64,000 nt of DNA from Desulfomonilia bacterium (GCA_036567785.1 DATCTV010000043.1:106899-170898); one strand, 5' to 3'; positions 10,262 through 19,262 are shown, counted from the first letter of the stretch. The notes: generated by a model from the sequence alone, not told the origin. A program made the numbers and translations.

Positions 10262-10591
10262 ATGCGAAGGTATAATCTTTATTCAACAATGCCTGACACA
10301 GGAAGGTTCGAACTAATTAAAGATGTTTCATTCAACAGAGGAAACCAGGAAACAACATACTGGGCGGAATGCTTTACATGGGAGGATCTGAAAAAGTTGG
10401 TGCCCTACCTGAAAAAATTAGGATGGAAGCTGACTGTCGAGCCTGTTGATGAAGACGACCTTTATGGGAAAATGCATATCTACTCCTTTACCTGTGGAAT
10501 CAACAGCGATGCACAGATAATAAGCATCTGCGGAATCAGAGTTATTCTGGCAAGGGACATCATTATTACCAGAAAACAAAAATCTTATTAA
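10262..10591 (+). CDS. Hypothetical small protein
   Basis: A 109-aa protein I do not recognise. It has no signal peptide and no transmembrane segment, and is mixed alpha/beta by eye. It includes an acidic turn EPVDEDDLYG and two Cys residues in the second half. A good ribosome-binding site (GAGGAG) lies about 9 bases before the ATG. It sits between radA and the ihfA promoter. A coding gene is likely from the ribosome-binding site and spacing; the function is unknown. Confidence 0.6.
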   Translation: MRRYNLYSTMPDTGRFELIKDVSFNRGNQETTYWAECFTWEDLKKLVPYLKKLGWKLTVEPVDEDDLYGKMHIYSFTCGINSDAQIISICGIRVILARDIIITRKQKSY

Positions 10592-10601
10592 ATCCAAGCT
10601 A

Positions 10602-10629
10602 TTGACATAAAACTATTTCGCATTATTCT
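10602..10629 (+). promoter_or_regulatory. Sigma-70-like promoter of ihfA
   Basis: TTGACA at 10602-10607, a 16-base spacer, and TATTCT at 10624-10629, in an AT-rich gap between the hypothetical gene and ihfA. The -35 box is a perfect consensus and the -10 matches 4 of 6. Confidence 0.6.
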
Positions 10630-10660
10630 AAGATAATAATAATTTTTAGGGGAGAGATAG

Positions 10661-10954
10661 ATGGGTACATTGACCAAGAATGTAATTATTGATGAAATTG
10701 TTTCATCAACGGGACTTTCCAGAAAAGAAGCTTCGGAAGCTATTGAGACCCTGCTCGATATCATCAAACTCCAGCTTGAAAAAGGCGATGATGTCTGCAT
10801 CTCAGGATTCGGAAAATGGAAAGTCCGAAAGAAAAATTCCCGGAGAGGAAGAAATCCGCAAACAGGTGACGAGATAACAATAACACCTAGAAATGTAGTA
10901 ACTTTTTCTCTTTCGAATGTTTTGCGGGCAAAGCTGACTGAATCAGCGAAATAA
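10661..10954 (+). CDS. ihfA: Integration host factor alpha subunit
   Basis: Small DNA-bending protein of the HU/IHF family, which assists recombination, replication and sigma-54 promoter activation. Length 97 aa. It has the N-terminal helical dimerisation part and the DNA-binding arm with GRNPQTGDEI and ITPR. The motif GFGKWKVRKKNSRRGRNP fits IHF-alpha better than HU. The ATG is preceded by GGGGAGAG. A hairpin follows the gene. Its presence fits the sigma-54 promoter seen 3.6 kb downstream, but that link is inferred. Confidence 0.85.
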   Translation: MGTLTKNVIIDEIVSSTGLSRKEASEAIETLLDIIKLQLEKGDDVCISGFGKWKVRKKNSRRGRNPQTGDEITITPRNVVTFSLSNVLRAKLTESAK

Positions 10955-10974
10955 TTAACCGGGAATAAACTGTT

Positions 10975-11006
10975 AAGGCAGCAACCTTATTCAAGATTGC
11001 TGCCTT
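10975..11006. terminator. Hairpin between convergent ihfA and ferredoxin genes
   Basis: A 10-bp perfect stem, AAGGCAGCAA (10975-10984) with TTGCTGCCTT (10997-11006), and a 12-base loop. It lies between two convergent genes. There is no strong T tract, so termination is plausible in both directions but not certain. Confidence 0.55.
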
Positions 11007-11044
11007 ATCATCTAAGAGAATTTCTGACTACTGTCGAACGTTTC

Positions 11045-11248
<204 letters not shown>

Positions 11249-11351
11249 CTATCGGAATTATCCTCAAAATGCAATTGGTTTTTTTCATTATTCCAACACC
11301 CTTGACCCGTACATCACAGGCATGTAAGCTGAACAACGGAGGAAAATAAAT

Positions 11352-11687
11352 ATGAACTATCACAATCTCAAAGACTCACCCGAAAAAGAAATACTAAAGG
11401 GATATCTGGCGAAATATGTCCATACATCTAACATGACAATACAATACTGCAACATTGCTTCCGGCTCGCCGATGCCTGAACATTACCACCCGCATGAACA
11501 GATATGCATGGTGATAAAAGGAAAGTTCGAAATGAACCTTGACGGTGAAAAGATCCTCCTCGGAGAGGGTTCAGTACTTGTCATTCCGCCTAACATGAAG
11601 CATTCAGGCATGCCCCTGACAGACTGTTATATCATTGATGTATTCCACCCGAGACGGGATGATTTTGCAGCGGCCGGAAATAAGTAA
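11352..11687 (+). CDS. Cupin-domain protein
   Basis: A single small cupin beta-barrel of 111 aa. Cupin motif 1 is seen as HYHPHEQICMVIKGK (metal ligands His, His, Glu) and motif 2 as PPNMKHSG. No second domain is present, so the substrate cannot be told. GGAGGA precedes the ATG. The next gene starts 5 bases after the stop, so the two form a small operon. Confidence 0.8.
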   Translation: MNYHNLKDSPEKEILKGYLAKYVHTSNMTIQYCNIASGSPMPEHYHPHEQICMVIKGKFEMNLDGEKILLGEGSVLVIPPNMKHSGMPLTDCYIIDVFHPRRDDFAAAGNK

Positions 11688-11692
11688 AAAAC

Positions 11693-12160
11693 ATGACAGA
11701 ATACAGACACAGAAAATATTTCTTTGATGATGGAATCCGGTTTGATTGCATCCGGTGCGGTAAATGCTGTAATGGTGCTCCGGGGATAATCATTGTACTG
11801 GACAATGAGATAGGACCGATTGCTGATTTTCTGGAACTCGACAGGCAGGTGTTTATCGAGCGATGCCTGTATCCCTATCTTGATAATTTCAGCATAAGGG
11901 AAGATGATACAGGAAGGTGCATCTTCTTTGAGAACGGTTGTTCGATATATCCCCTCAGACCACTTCAGTGCAGGACTTTTCCATTCTGGTTCACGAACCT
12001 TCGATCCGAGACGGAATGGGCTCAGGTTCTGAAATCATGTCCGGGAACAGGCAAAGGGAGGCTTTATTCAAAAGAAGAAATCCTTGATATTGTCATGGCG
12101 ACATTCAGTCTTTATAAACCGTTCTGCCATGCGCTCGGTCTGGATGACTACAGACCCTGA
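11693..12160 (+). CDS. YkgJ-family CxxCxxxCC cluster protein
   Basis: A 155-aa member of the zinc/iron-chelating family. The motif CIRCGKCCNG lies at about residues 19-28. Later Cys residues occur in GCSIYPLRPLQC, about 60 residues on, the usual pattern for this family. The biochemical role of the family is not well defined. It is co-transcribed with the cupin gene upstream and converges on lptG. Confidence 0.8.
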   Translation: MTEYRHRKYFFDDGIRFDCIRCGKCCNGAPGIIIVLDNEIGPIADFLELDRQVFIERCLYPYLDNFSIREDDTGRCIFFENGCSIYPLRPLQCRTFPFWFTNLRSETEWAQVLKSCPGTGKGRLYSKEEILDIVMATFSLYKPFCHALGLDDYRP

Positions 12161-12191
12161 TGTCTATCTGATTTTTTAAAGATTTTTTCTG

Positions 12192-13268
12192 TTATCCGTA
12201 AGCGCCTCTTTTGACAGTGATGAATATTACCCCGATCCCGAGCGCTGCAATATTGGCTGCCCAGCTTGATACAACCGGATTCATATATCCGGACATCCCC
12301 AAAGAGACCATTCCCGAATGAAAGGCCCAATAGGAAAGGGCGAAAACAAGTCCGAGGGCAATGCCTCTGGCTATTCCGCCTGTTCTGGGAAACCTCATGC
12401 CGAAAGGAAGAACAAGAATAGTCATGATGAGAGGTGCAATTACAAAACTTATCCTGCTGTGAAAATATGTTTCCACATTTTTTGAACTCAGTCCGTCTTT
12501 TTTGATCTGCGCAATGTAATGCCACAGCTCCGGTATTGTCAGGACTTCAGGTTTAGGCCTGGCCATAAAAAGGTCTTGGGGGTTACTCTTGAGAGGGAGC
12601 AGATTATCGCCCTTGACTGCCGATATTCCTTTATCAGAGAAGCTGTACCTGCTGACCCCCGTAGCAATCCAGGATTTCCCGTCCCATTTCGCCTTGTCCG
12701 CTTTCAAAACACCAGTCAGTCTGCCTTCATTCAGGCTGTAACAGGAGATCTTTTCCATGGATTCGCCATCGATGTCCAGCAGTTCAACATAGTAAATATA
12801 ATCGCCGTCCCTGAACCGGCTTCCGTGGACATCGAATGAACCCTTAATCCCCTCGGTATCGATTTTGAATTTTTCAATCTTCTCGGCCTCCCTCTGGGCA
12901 ACGGGATAAAAATAGAACGACAGAAATGACATGACACCGACTGCTATTATCCCCATGCAAAGGTACGGCAGATAAATTCTCCATACCGGAACAGAACATG
13001 ACTGCATGGCAATCGTCTCTACATGTCTTGAAAATAGTGCCTGGGCTGCTAGGATACCGAGACAAAGCGAAAACGGCAGAACCAGATAGATCATCTCGGG
13101 AAGGCTTAAAATCATGAATGTGAATACAAGGGAACCCTGTGCCTGGCTTCTTGAAAACATTGACATGTTCCCGATAAAATTCGCCATGAATATCATCCCG
13201 GAAAGACTCACAAGCGCGCCTATCCACATGATGAATGCCTTTTTGAATATATAGTTGAAGAGCGTCAT
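12192..13268 (-). CDS. lptG: LPS export ABC permease LptG
   Basis: Inner-membrane permease of the LptBFG exporter that lifts LPS onto the Lpt bridge. The protein has 358 aa from the start chosen here (MTLFNYIFKK). There are three transmembrane helices near the N-terminus, a periplasmic jellyroll-like part (about 125-250), and three C-terminal helices. The start at 13268 overlaps the lptF stop by four bases (ATGA). A longer reading to 13349 would run deep into lptF and is unlikely. It was assigned as LptG rather than LptF because it is second in the pair; the two are close paralogues. Confidence 0.8.
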   Translation of the reverse strand: MTLFNYIFKKAFIMWIGALVSLSGMIFMANFIGNMSMFSRSQAQGSLVFTFMILSLPEMIYLVLPFSLCLGILAAQALFSRHVETIAMQSCSVPVWRIYLPYLCMGIIAVGVMSFLSFYFYPVAQREAEKIEKFKIDTEGIKGSFDVHGSRFRDGDYIYYVELLDIDGESMEKISCYSLNEGRLTGVLKADKAKWDGKSWIATGVSRYSFSDKGISAVKGDNLLPLKSNPQDLFMARPKPEVLTIPELWHYIAQIKKDGLSSKNVETYFHSRISFVIAPLIMTILVLPFGMRFPRTGGIARGIALGLVFALSYWAFHSGMVSLGMSGYMNPVVSSWAANIAALGIGVIFITVKRGAYG

Positions 13269-14320
13269 TTCACTGGCCTTTTCTGATATATGGACCTGAC
13301 AATCCAGACAATACCAATTATCGCGCAAAACACTATATTGGGTATCCATGCACCCAGTACAGGATCAATACTTTCCGCTTTTACAAGCCTGTCTGTCATT
13401 ATGAAAACAAAATAATAAGCAATAACAGCAGATATACCTATTATAAAACCTCCATATTTCGACGCCCTCGGTTTTCTGTAGCCGAAGGTTATGCCGACAA
13501 ACCCGAGGATCAGACTCAGGACAGGAAATGAATATCTGTTGTAGTATTCTTTTATCCATTTGGGATCGGGATCCTCTGTAATAAGCTTTTTCAGCTCCGG
13601 CTGTGATGCCGTCTCCCAGGTCTTTATCCCCAGCTCTCTTGTCAGATTGAAATTGAGCACAAAATCATATTCATCAAAGGTGATATATCTTACAACCTTG
13701 TCCTTCTGCATAAACAGGCTGCCGTTATACAGTTTGAGAACAACCTTCGAATCCCCCATGCCGACTTCGCCCTTTTCCGCCGTCACAACATATGGTGTAC
13801 TGCTTTTACTCTCGATAAATATCTGCTTGAGTCTTTTATTTTTCTGATCAACAGATCCAACATAAAAGGTTATCCCTCTGAACGAATCGTCAAAATCCCT
13901 TTCCTTAATGAAGGAATATATTTTCTGGGGCGCTTCTTCAACCAGCCTTTTCTGGATTGTCTCCATGGAAAGCGGCCCAAGCCATATAGAGATAATTATG
14001 TTTACAATCATGCACAGTACGGAAAACCATATGATAGGCATATTGATTGTTCTGCTCTTTACGCCGCATGCCTTAAGGGCAATTATCTCAGAATCTGAAG
14101 AAAGTTTTTCGAGCATAATCAGGATACTGAAAAGAAATGCCATAGGTACGACAAATCTCCCTACAGGCACAAATGCAAGAAGCATCAGATCAGCATCTTC
14201 AAGAGAAATAAACCTTCCCATCTGCACCCACTGGACAATAAGCATCACGCAAAAGAGAACGGCAAGTGCCCCCAGGAAGGTTTTTATAATATTATAAGTT
14301 ATATATCTCTGGACCAGCAT
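13265..14320 (-). CDS. lptF: LPS export ABC permease LptF
   Basis: Partner of LptG, 351 aa, with the family start (MLVQRYITYNIIKTFLGAL). Three N-terminal transmembrane helices come first, then a periplasmic domain (about 120-255) and three C-terminal helices. The N-terminal helical hairpin with the Ser/Asp-rich SSDSEII segment near residue 75 is typical of the YjgP/YjgQ family. Its upstream region also carries the divergent sigma-54 promoter of the S8 protease. Confidence 0.8.
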   Translation of the reverse strand: MLVQRYITYNIIKTFLGALAVLFCVMLIVQWVQMGRFISLEDADLMLLAFVPVGRFVVPMAFLFSILIMLEKLSSDSEIIALKACGVKSRTINMPIIWFSVLCMIVNIIISIWLGPLSMETIQKRLVEEAPQKIYSFIKERDFDDSFRGITFYVGSVDQKNKRLKQIFIESKSSTPYVVTAEKGEVGMGDSKVVLKLYNGSLFMQKDKVVRYITFDEYDFVLNFNLTRELGIKTWETASQPELKKLITEDPDPKWIKEYYNRYSFPVLSLILGFVGITFGYRKPRASKYGGFIIGISAVIAYYFVFIMTDRLVKAESIDPVLGAWIPNIVFCAIIGIVWIVRSIYQKRPVK

Positions 14321-14440
14321 ACAGAATTTCTTATATCCGTGAATTCAGGTTATGTCCATCTGCTTGATTTCATATCTAAACGATTTTTTTGTTATTTTCA
14401 TTTCTGAAGATTACTCATTACGATTTGAATATTGCACACC

Positions 14441-14473
14441 GTAATCCAGATTACAATCATGTGATCATTGTAA
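14441..14473 (+). promoter_or_regulatory. Overlapping palindromes, possible activator site for the sigma-54 promoter
   Basis: Two overlapping inverted repeats: GTAATC-CA-GATTAC (14441-14454) and TTACAAT-N9-ATTGTAA (14451-14473). They lie about 90-120 bases upstream of the -24/-12 element, the usual distance for an enhancer-binding activator. They could equally control lptF, which starts at 14320. The rest of the 14321-14614 gap is AT-rich with no gene that I can support. Confidence 0.45.
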
Positions 14474-14561
14474 CCGAAATGAAGGAATATCAACACCAGG
14501 ATGTTGTTCTATCATATTGTTTTTACATTATATTTTATAATTCATCTGACTTTGGCACATA

Positions 14562-14576
14562 TGGCACCCGCATTGC
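14562..14576 (+). promoter_or_regulatory. Sigma-54 (-24/-12) promoter of the S8 protease
   Basis: TGGCACCCGCATTGC matches the TGGCAC-N5-TTGC consensus, with exactly 10 bases between the -24 GG and the -12 GC. A start site near 14588 would give a leader of about 27 bases before the ATG at 14615, with a GGGGGG ribosome-binding site. Confidence 0.7.
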
Positions 14577-14614
14577 CCTTACTTATTCGGATTCAGAACA
14601 AAAAGGGGGGCAAC

Positions 14615-15964
14615 ATGAAAGGACCGAAAACATTTTTTGCAGCAGCAATTCTCATGGCACTAATTGGTACTCCCGTTTTCTCAGCCGACTACAAACAGGG
14701 AGAAGTAATTGTCAAATTCAAATCCGCTTCACCGTTCATGAGCGCTGAAGCAGGGGCTCCTGCAGCCTACGCAGTTGCTGTGGATGACACACAAAAGGCA
14801 ATCGAGGAACTCAATGCCAGGGACGATGTCGAGTATGCCGAGCCTAATTATATAATTAAGGCGGATGAAATACCTTCAGACTGGCCATATTCCTCTTCAG
14901 AATGGAAAGATGTGAGCCTGCCAAACGCATGGACCTATGTTTCCACCCATTCAGCCAATGCAAAGGTCAGGATAGCGGTCGTGGATTCCGGTGTCGACCT
15001 TCACCATTCGGAACTTGCTGATGTCCTGATTCCGGGTTACGATTTTGCAAATGATGACAGTGAGCCGGAAGACGATGCAGGCCACGGCACCAGAGTCACC
15101 GGCATAATAGGTGCAAAAGGCAATAACAACATCAAAGCCTGTGGAGTTGCATGGAACAGCAGCATAGAAATCATGCCGCTCAAGTTCATGAAGCTCAATG
15201 GATCAAGCACAACAGGTTATACCTCTGATGCAATAGAGGCAATCAATTATGCAGTAAACAACGGGGCCAGGATAATAAATGCCAGCTGGGGATTCGATTC
15301 ATATTCCCGTTCGCTTGAAGACGCCATTAACTATGCAAGGAGCAAAGGCGTCCTTTTCATCTGCTCGGCCGGAAATAATTCGACGAACAACGATGAGGTT
15401 GCACACTATCCCTCAAACTATAAAATCGACAACATAATAGCGGTTGCAGCAATGAACAGGTATGGCGAACTGGCCAGCTTTTCAAATTACGGGCACTACA
15501 GCGTCCATGTTGCCGCACCGGGAAGCAGCCTTACAACTACCGACCTGAATAATTCCATTACATCCTATGCATCAGGTACTTCATTCGCTTCACCTTTCGT
15601 AGCAGGAATCGCCGCAATGGTGTTTTCGGAAAATCCATCAATCGGCTATTCCGAGGTCAGGACGAGAATAATCGAAGGTTCGATTATTGATTCATCATAC
15701 TCAGAAGAGTTGAACATGAGCGGCGGATGCGTAAATGCCTACAATGCCCTTATGGCTATCAAGAATCATGACATGGTTGACAGTTCTTCCTGGAACGCTC
15801 CGGCAGCGGCAAGTGTTGATGATGAAGAAGCGTCGAGCGAAAGCGGAGGCAAGGGCTGCTTTATCGAGACGACAACATGTTCGCATGCCTCAGGCCTCCT
15901 GATGATGATATTAATTTCGATGGTCCTGTTCCCGGTGGTTGCCTTCAGGCTGCGCAGGGAATAA
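14615..15964 (+). CDS. Subtilisin-family (S8) serine protease with CFI-box C-terminal anchor
   Basis: Secreted protease of 449 aa. A signal peptide covers about residues 1-23 (ending VFSA). A short inhibitor-like prodomain follows (24-85, with EVIVKFK and VEYAEPNY). The catalytic domain has Asp124 (VVDSGVD), His157 (GHGT) and Ser323 (GTSFASP). The tail has a Ser/Glu/Gly-rich linker, a GKGCFIETT box (Cys415), a hydrophobic segment and a final RLRRE. That layout resembles CFI-box or other sorting tails that keep a protein at the cell surface. The longer frame from 14501 was rejected because it would start upstream of the sigma-54 promoter. It stands alone, regulated separately from its neighbours. 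Confidence 0.88.
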   Translation: MKGPKTFFAAAILMALIGTPVFSADYKQGEVIVKFKSASPFMSAEAGAPAAYAVAVDDTQKAIEELNARDDVEYAEPNYIIKADEIPSDWPYSSSEWKDVSLPNAWTYVSTHSANAKVRIAVVDSGVDLHHSELADVLIPGYDFANDDSEPEDDAGHGTRVTGIIGAKGNNNIKACGVAWNSSIEIMPLKFMKLNGSSTTGYTSDAIEAINYAVNNGARIINASWGFDSYSRSLEDAINYARSKGVLFICSAGNNSTNNDEVAHYPSNYKIDNIIAVAAMNRYGELASFSNYGHYSVHVAAPGSSLTTTDLNNSITSYASGTSFASPFVAGIAAMVFSENPSIGYSEVRTRIIEGSIIDSSYSEELNMSGGCVNAYNALMAIKNHDMVDSSSWNAPAAASVDDEEASSESGGKGCFIETTTCSHASGLLMMILISMVLFPVVAFRLRRE

Positions 15965-15976
15965 TCCATACCCCCC

Positions 15977-16005
15977 CATGCCCTTCCGGTGGTCGGAAGG
16001 GCATG
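15977..16005. terminator. Hairpin after the S8 protease gene
   Basis: Stem CATGCCCTTCC (15977-15987) with GGAAGGGCATG (15995-16005) and a 7-base loop, flanked by C runs. It starts 13 bases after the stop codon. It lacks a T tract and is the first of two hairpins in the 15965-16108 gap. Confidence 0.5.
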
Positions 16006-16041
16006 CCCCCCCAATTTACAGGGCGGGAGACTCCAAGAAAA

Positions 16042-16080
16042 TAAAAGAACCGGCGGAAATCATATCCGCCGGTTCTTTTA
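16042..16080. terminator. Bidirectional rho-independent terminator
   Basis: A perfect 16-bp stem: TAAAAGAACCGGCGGA (16042-16057) pairs with 16065-16080 across a 7-base loop. The stem ends in A/T runs on both sides, so it should work in both directions. It separates the S8 protease from the last gene of the polysaccharide cluster. Confidence 0.9.
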
Positions 16081-16108
16081 TACTTAAAAAGAAATTCTAT
16101 TGTCCTAT

Positions 16109-16849
16109 TCAGTTATAGTCTGAAACTCCTATTTTTGCATCATTGCTCTTTTTTAGTACGGGAGAAACAAATTCTGCACCAGTGACAGAGTCATCTGATC
16201 TGAACTTCCATTGTTCATAATATTTCGCTTTCCTGCTGCCTGTAAACTCGACCATGGTTGCGCATCCTGGATGCTTGATTCCTTCTCTTATAAGAATCTT
16301 CCATATAGTTATAAACGCTATCTTGACATCCAGCCAGATACTCCAGTTTTCAAGATACCAGGAATCAAGTTCGAATCTCTTCTCCCAGGTAAGTGTATTA
16401 CGGCCGTTAATCTGAGCCCAGCCTGTTATTCCGGGTTTTATATTAAAAACCTTTTTCTGCTCGTCTGACAGCAGTTCCCAGTATTTCTCCATCTGCGGCC
16501 TGGGCCCTATTGCGCTCATTTCACCTTTGACAACATTGATGAATTGAGGAAGTTCATCAATACTGAATGACCTTAAAAAATCCCCGAATGGGGTCAATCT
16601 GTCCTTATCCGGAAGCAGATTTCCGTTTTCATCATATAAATCAAGAAGCGTCTTGAATTTATAAAGGGTAAATATCCTGCCGTTCATGCCCGGCCTGTCC
16701 TGCTTGAAAATAACGGGCGAACCGATTTTGAATTTGACAAGCAGGGCGACAACCAACATCAATGGCGAAAGGATAATCAATACAGGTATCGATATCATTA
16801 AATCCAGAAGCCTTTTTAATATATACCCTACCCCATGAACTGATGGCAT
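16109..16849 (-). CDS. Initiating sugar-phosphate transferase (PglC/WcaJ-type)
   Basis: Bacterial sugar transferase that attaches the first sugar-phosphate to undecaprenyl phosphate at the inner membrane. At 246 aa it has a single N-terminal membrane region (about 14-38), so it is a short monotopic form without the extra helices of WbaP. Family motifs: KFKTL (about 68), RSFSIDELPQFINV (about 98-111), GPRPQ (about 120) and KPGITGWAQINGR. The tail after residue 200 is longer than in PglC. AAGGAG lies upstream of the ATG. It is the last gene of the cluster, just before the terminator. Confidence 0.88.
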   Translation of the reverse strand: MPSVHGVGYILKRLLDLMISIPVLIILSPLMLVVALLVKFKIGSPVIFKQDRPGMNGRIFTLYKFKTLLDLYDENGNLLPDKDRLTPFGDFLRSFSIDELPQFINVVKGEMSAIGPRPQMEKYWELLSDEQKKVFNIKPGITGWAQINGRNTLTWEKRFELDSWYLENWSIWLDVKIAFITIWKILIREGIKHPGCATMVEFTGSRKAKYYEQWKFRSDDSVTGAEFVSPVLKKSNDAKIGVSDYN

Positions 16850-16926
16850 TTTTCACTGACTCCTTGATTATATGAACAAAATTATTAATTTTTTTTATAA
16901 TAATACCTGATGCCGATTTGTCAATT

Positions 16927-18030
16927 TTATTCTAAAAAATTATTCAAAGATAAACATATTGTTTCAGCTATGCGCTTCCCTGAAAAACCGTCCCAGAGCT
17001 GCGGAATTGAGCCTTTTCTTACGTTGCCCGTGATAATATTATCAACTTCCGATTCAAGCTTTTCCATGTCCCTGCCAATTAAAATGTTTGTTCCTGAAGT
17101 TACAGTTACCGGCCGTTCCGTGTTTTCCCTGACGGTCAGGCATGGAACACCCAGGAATGTAGTCTCTTCCTGTATTCCGCCGGAGTCGGTTATCACTGAA
17201 CTTGCCTCGGACTGAAGGACAAGGAACTCAATGTAGCCGATTGGCTCAATCAGTTTAATGGTATCTGATATTCTGATTCCTGGAATTCCGGCAATCCTTT
17301 TTCTGGTCCTTGGATGGACAGGAAACAGGACTGGTATCTTTCTGCTTATATTATTGAGCGCATATATTATCCTGCCGAGCATATCGGGATCGTCGACATT
17401 TGACGGCCTGTGCAGGGTCACCATGACATATCCCTTCCTTTGTATCTGATACTTACCGGATTCCTGAGGCCACAGCAGTTTCGCTTCAGGCAACAGTCTG
17501 ATCAGGGTGTCTATCATTACGTTCCCGACCATATGAATTTTTCCGGGGCTGACCCCTTCACGTATAAGATTTTCATTCCCGTCCTGTGACGGGGTAAACA
17601 GAACATCGGCGAGAGAATCAGTGACAATGCGGTTTATTTCTTCCGGCATTGTCCTGTCAAATGACCTCAGTCCGGCTTCTACATGGGCGAGCTTTATATG
17701 CTGCTTCGCGCAGACGAGCGAGGCTGAAAGGGTTGAATTTACATCACCATAGACAAAAACCATGTCAGGTTTAAGTTCGCTGAAAATCTTTTCGAGTTTT
17801 ATCATTATCTGACCGGTCTGAAACGCATGCGAACCTGAACCTGTCCCAAGGTTTATATCCGGCCTTTTCATACCCAGCTGAGAGAAGAATATATCGCTCA
17901 TATTGGCATCATAATGCTGGCCTGTATGGATAAGCGTCTGTTCGATGCCTTTCATATCATTTATCGCCCTCATAACAGGGGCCGCTTTCATGAAATTGGG
18001 CCTTGCTCCCACTATATGGATAATATGCAT
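16927..18030 (-). CDS. UDP-N-acetylglucosamine 2-epimerase family (WecB/WbpI-like)
   Basis: A 367-aa non-hydrolysing epimerase with the family start GARPNFMKAAP, HVEAGLR (about 118), PEEINR and the active-site region ITDSGGIQEE (about 275). In this cluster, with WbpE, WbpB-WbpD and the WbpG/HisH/HisF set, the substrate may be UDP-2,3-diacetamido-glucuronate, as for WbpI, rather than plain UDP-GlcNAc as for WecB. Sequence alone does not decide. AAAGGGA lies before the ATG, and the previous gene ends 5 bases upstream. Confidence 0.88.
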   Translation of the reverse strand: MHIIHIVGARPNFMKAAPVMRAINDMKGIEQTLIHTGQHYDANMSDIFFSQLGMKRPDINLGTGSGSHAFQTGQIMIKLEKIFSELKPDMVFVYGDVNSTLSASLVCAKQHIKLAHVEAGLRSFDRTMPEEINRIVTDSLADVLFTPSQDGNENLIREGVSPGKIHMVGNVMIDTLIRLLPEAKLLWPQESGKYQIQRKGYVMVTLHRPSNVDDPDMLGRIIYALNNISRKIPVLFPVHPRTRKRIAGIPGIRISDTIKLIEPIGYIEFLVLQSEASSVITDSGGIQEETTFLGVPCLTVRENTERPVTVTSGTNILIGRDMEKLESEVDNIITGNVRKGSIPQLWDGFSGKRIAETICLSLNNFLE

Positions 18031-18034
18031 TTAA

Positions 18035-19255
18035 TTATCCCTTTCCTGCCACTTCGAGAATATGTCCCAGCATTTCCGATGCATTGGCATCCCTTCTGTA
18101 TTTCTTTGATGCATGAACGCATTTATTTCTTAATTCTTTTCTGAGAATTTCATTATCCTTCAATCTGTTAATCTGTCTGCTCAGATCATCAGGATTCTCG
18201 GGTTCAAAAGTTAACCCCACATCTTCGGATATCACTATTTCGGCAGATTCACCTTCGACACCGAATATAACCGGGATCCCCATGGCCATACATTCAAAAA
18301 GCTTTGAAGGTATAACCGTTCTGAACAAATCCGTTTTCTTCAGATGAATTATTGAAGCATCCAGCAGTGAATAGTATCTGGCTATATCGCTCTTCGGGAC
18401 CGTGTCGATGAAAACCACATTGTCGAGATTTCTCATTGCGGCTATTTCTTTCAGATGATCCTTTTGCGCACCGTCCCCGACCATCAGGAATCTGATATCC
18501 CGGTTTTCGGACTTCGACGCCGCTTCAAGTATTGTCTCAAGGGCATGGGCCATGCCGTGTGTCCCCACATAGCCGGCAACAAATCTGCCTTCCAATCCGT
18601 ATCTGGAGCTGATCTCCTCATCTTTTTGCATCGGTTTGTAGTTTGACAGATCCGCTCCGTTCAGAACCACTCTGATTTTATTTCCATCGACCCCCCTCCC
18701 CATCAAAACCCTTTTGAAGGAATTGGTTACCGATACTATCAGGTCAGCTTTTTTATAAAGATGCATTTCCACCTTTTCCAGAAGGTTTAAAATAAAAGAG
18801 TCCTTCATGGCGCCGACAACTTTTATCGATTCAGGCCAGATATCCCTGAGTTCAAAAATGAACGGTTTCCTCTTGAAGAAGCTGACAATATAAGCTGCGC
18901 AGGCAGTAAAAAACTGCGGCGATGTGCCGATAACAACATCAGGCTTCTTAACAAAAACCGAAGCTATTACAGCAGAAACCATAAAGCTCTGATAATCTAT
19001 AATCCTTTTCAGAAAGCCTTTGTTAGGCGTTATAAAAGTCCACACACGGATGACCCTGATGCCGTTCATATTTTCGATGTCCCATAACTTGTTTTTATAC
19101 CCGCTGAATACCTTCCCATTGGGAAAATTAGGAAAACAGGTTACGACCGTTACCTCGCAGCCCTCTTTCACCCACTCTATGCAGTGCTCGTATGTCCTGC
19201 TTGCCGGAGCGTTAACTTCAGGGGGAAAGTTGTCAGTCAAAAACAGGATATGCAT
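18035..19255 (-). CDS. GT4-type glycosyltransferase (WbuB-like)
   Basis: A 406-aa cytoplasmic GT-B transferase. The N-terminal part has FLTDNFPPEVNAPASR and a membrane-associating hydrophobic stretch (about 90-130, with ELRDIWPES). The C-terminal nucleotide-binding part has VGDGAQK and the E-x7-E type region SKLFECMAMGIPVI. It resembles WbuB, which adds L-FucNAc in E. coli O26, but the sugar here is unknown. The ATG at 19255 was preferred over the TTG at 19285, which overlaps the upstream gene. Confidence 0.85.
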   Translation of the reverse strand: MHILFLTDNFPPEVNAPASRTYEHCIEWVKEGCEVTVVTCFPNFPNGKVFSGYKNKLWDIENMNGIRVIRVWTFITPNKGFLKRIIDYQSFMVSAVIASVFVKKPDVVIGTSPQFFTACAAYIVSFFKRKPFIFELRDIWPESIKVVGAMKDSFILNLLEKVEMHLYKKADLIVSVTNSFKRVLMGRGVDGNKIRVVLNGADLSNYKPMQKDEEISSRYGLEGRFVAGYVGTHGMAHALETILEAASKSENRDIRFLMVGDGAQKDHLKEIAAMRNLDNVVFIDTVPKSDIARYYSLLDASIIHLKKTDLFRTVIPSKLFECMAMGIPVIFGVEGESAEIVISEDVGLTFEPENPDDLSRQINRLKDNEILRKELRNKCVHASKKYRRDANASEMLGHILEVAGKG

Positions 19256-19262
19256 GTTGTTT

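Noticed and set aside
13269..13349. Upstream extension of lptG
   Set aside because: It overlaps lptF coding sequence by about 80 bases, whereas the ATGA overlap at 13265-13268 gives the normal LptG N-terminus.
14501..14614. Longer N-terminus for the S8 protease from 14501
   Set aside because: It lies over the sigma-54 promoter and would bury the signal peptide. The ATG at 14615 has a good ribosome-binding site and a clear signal sequence.
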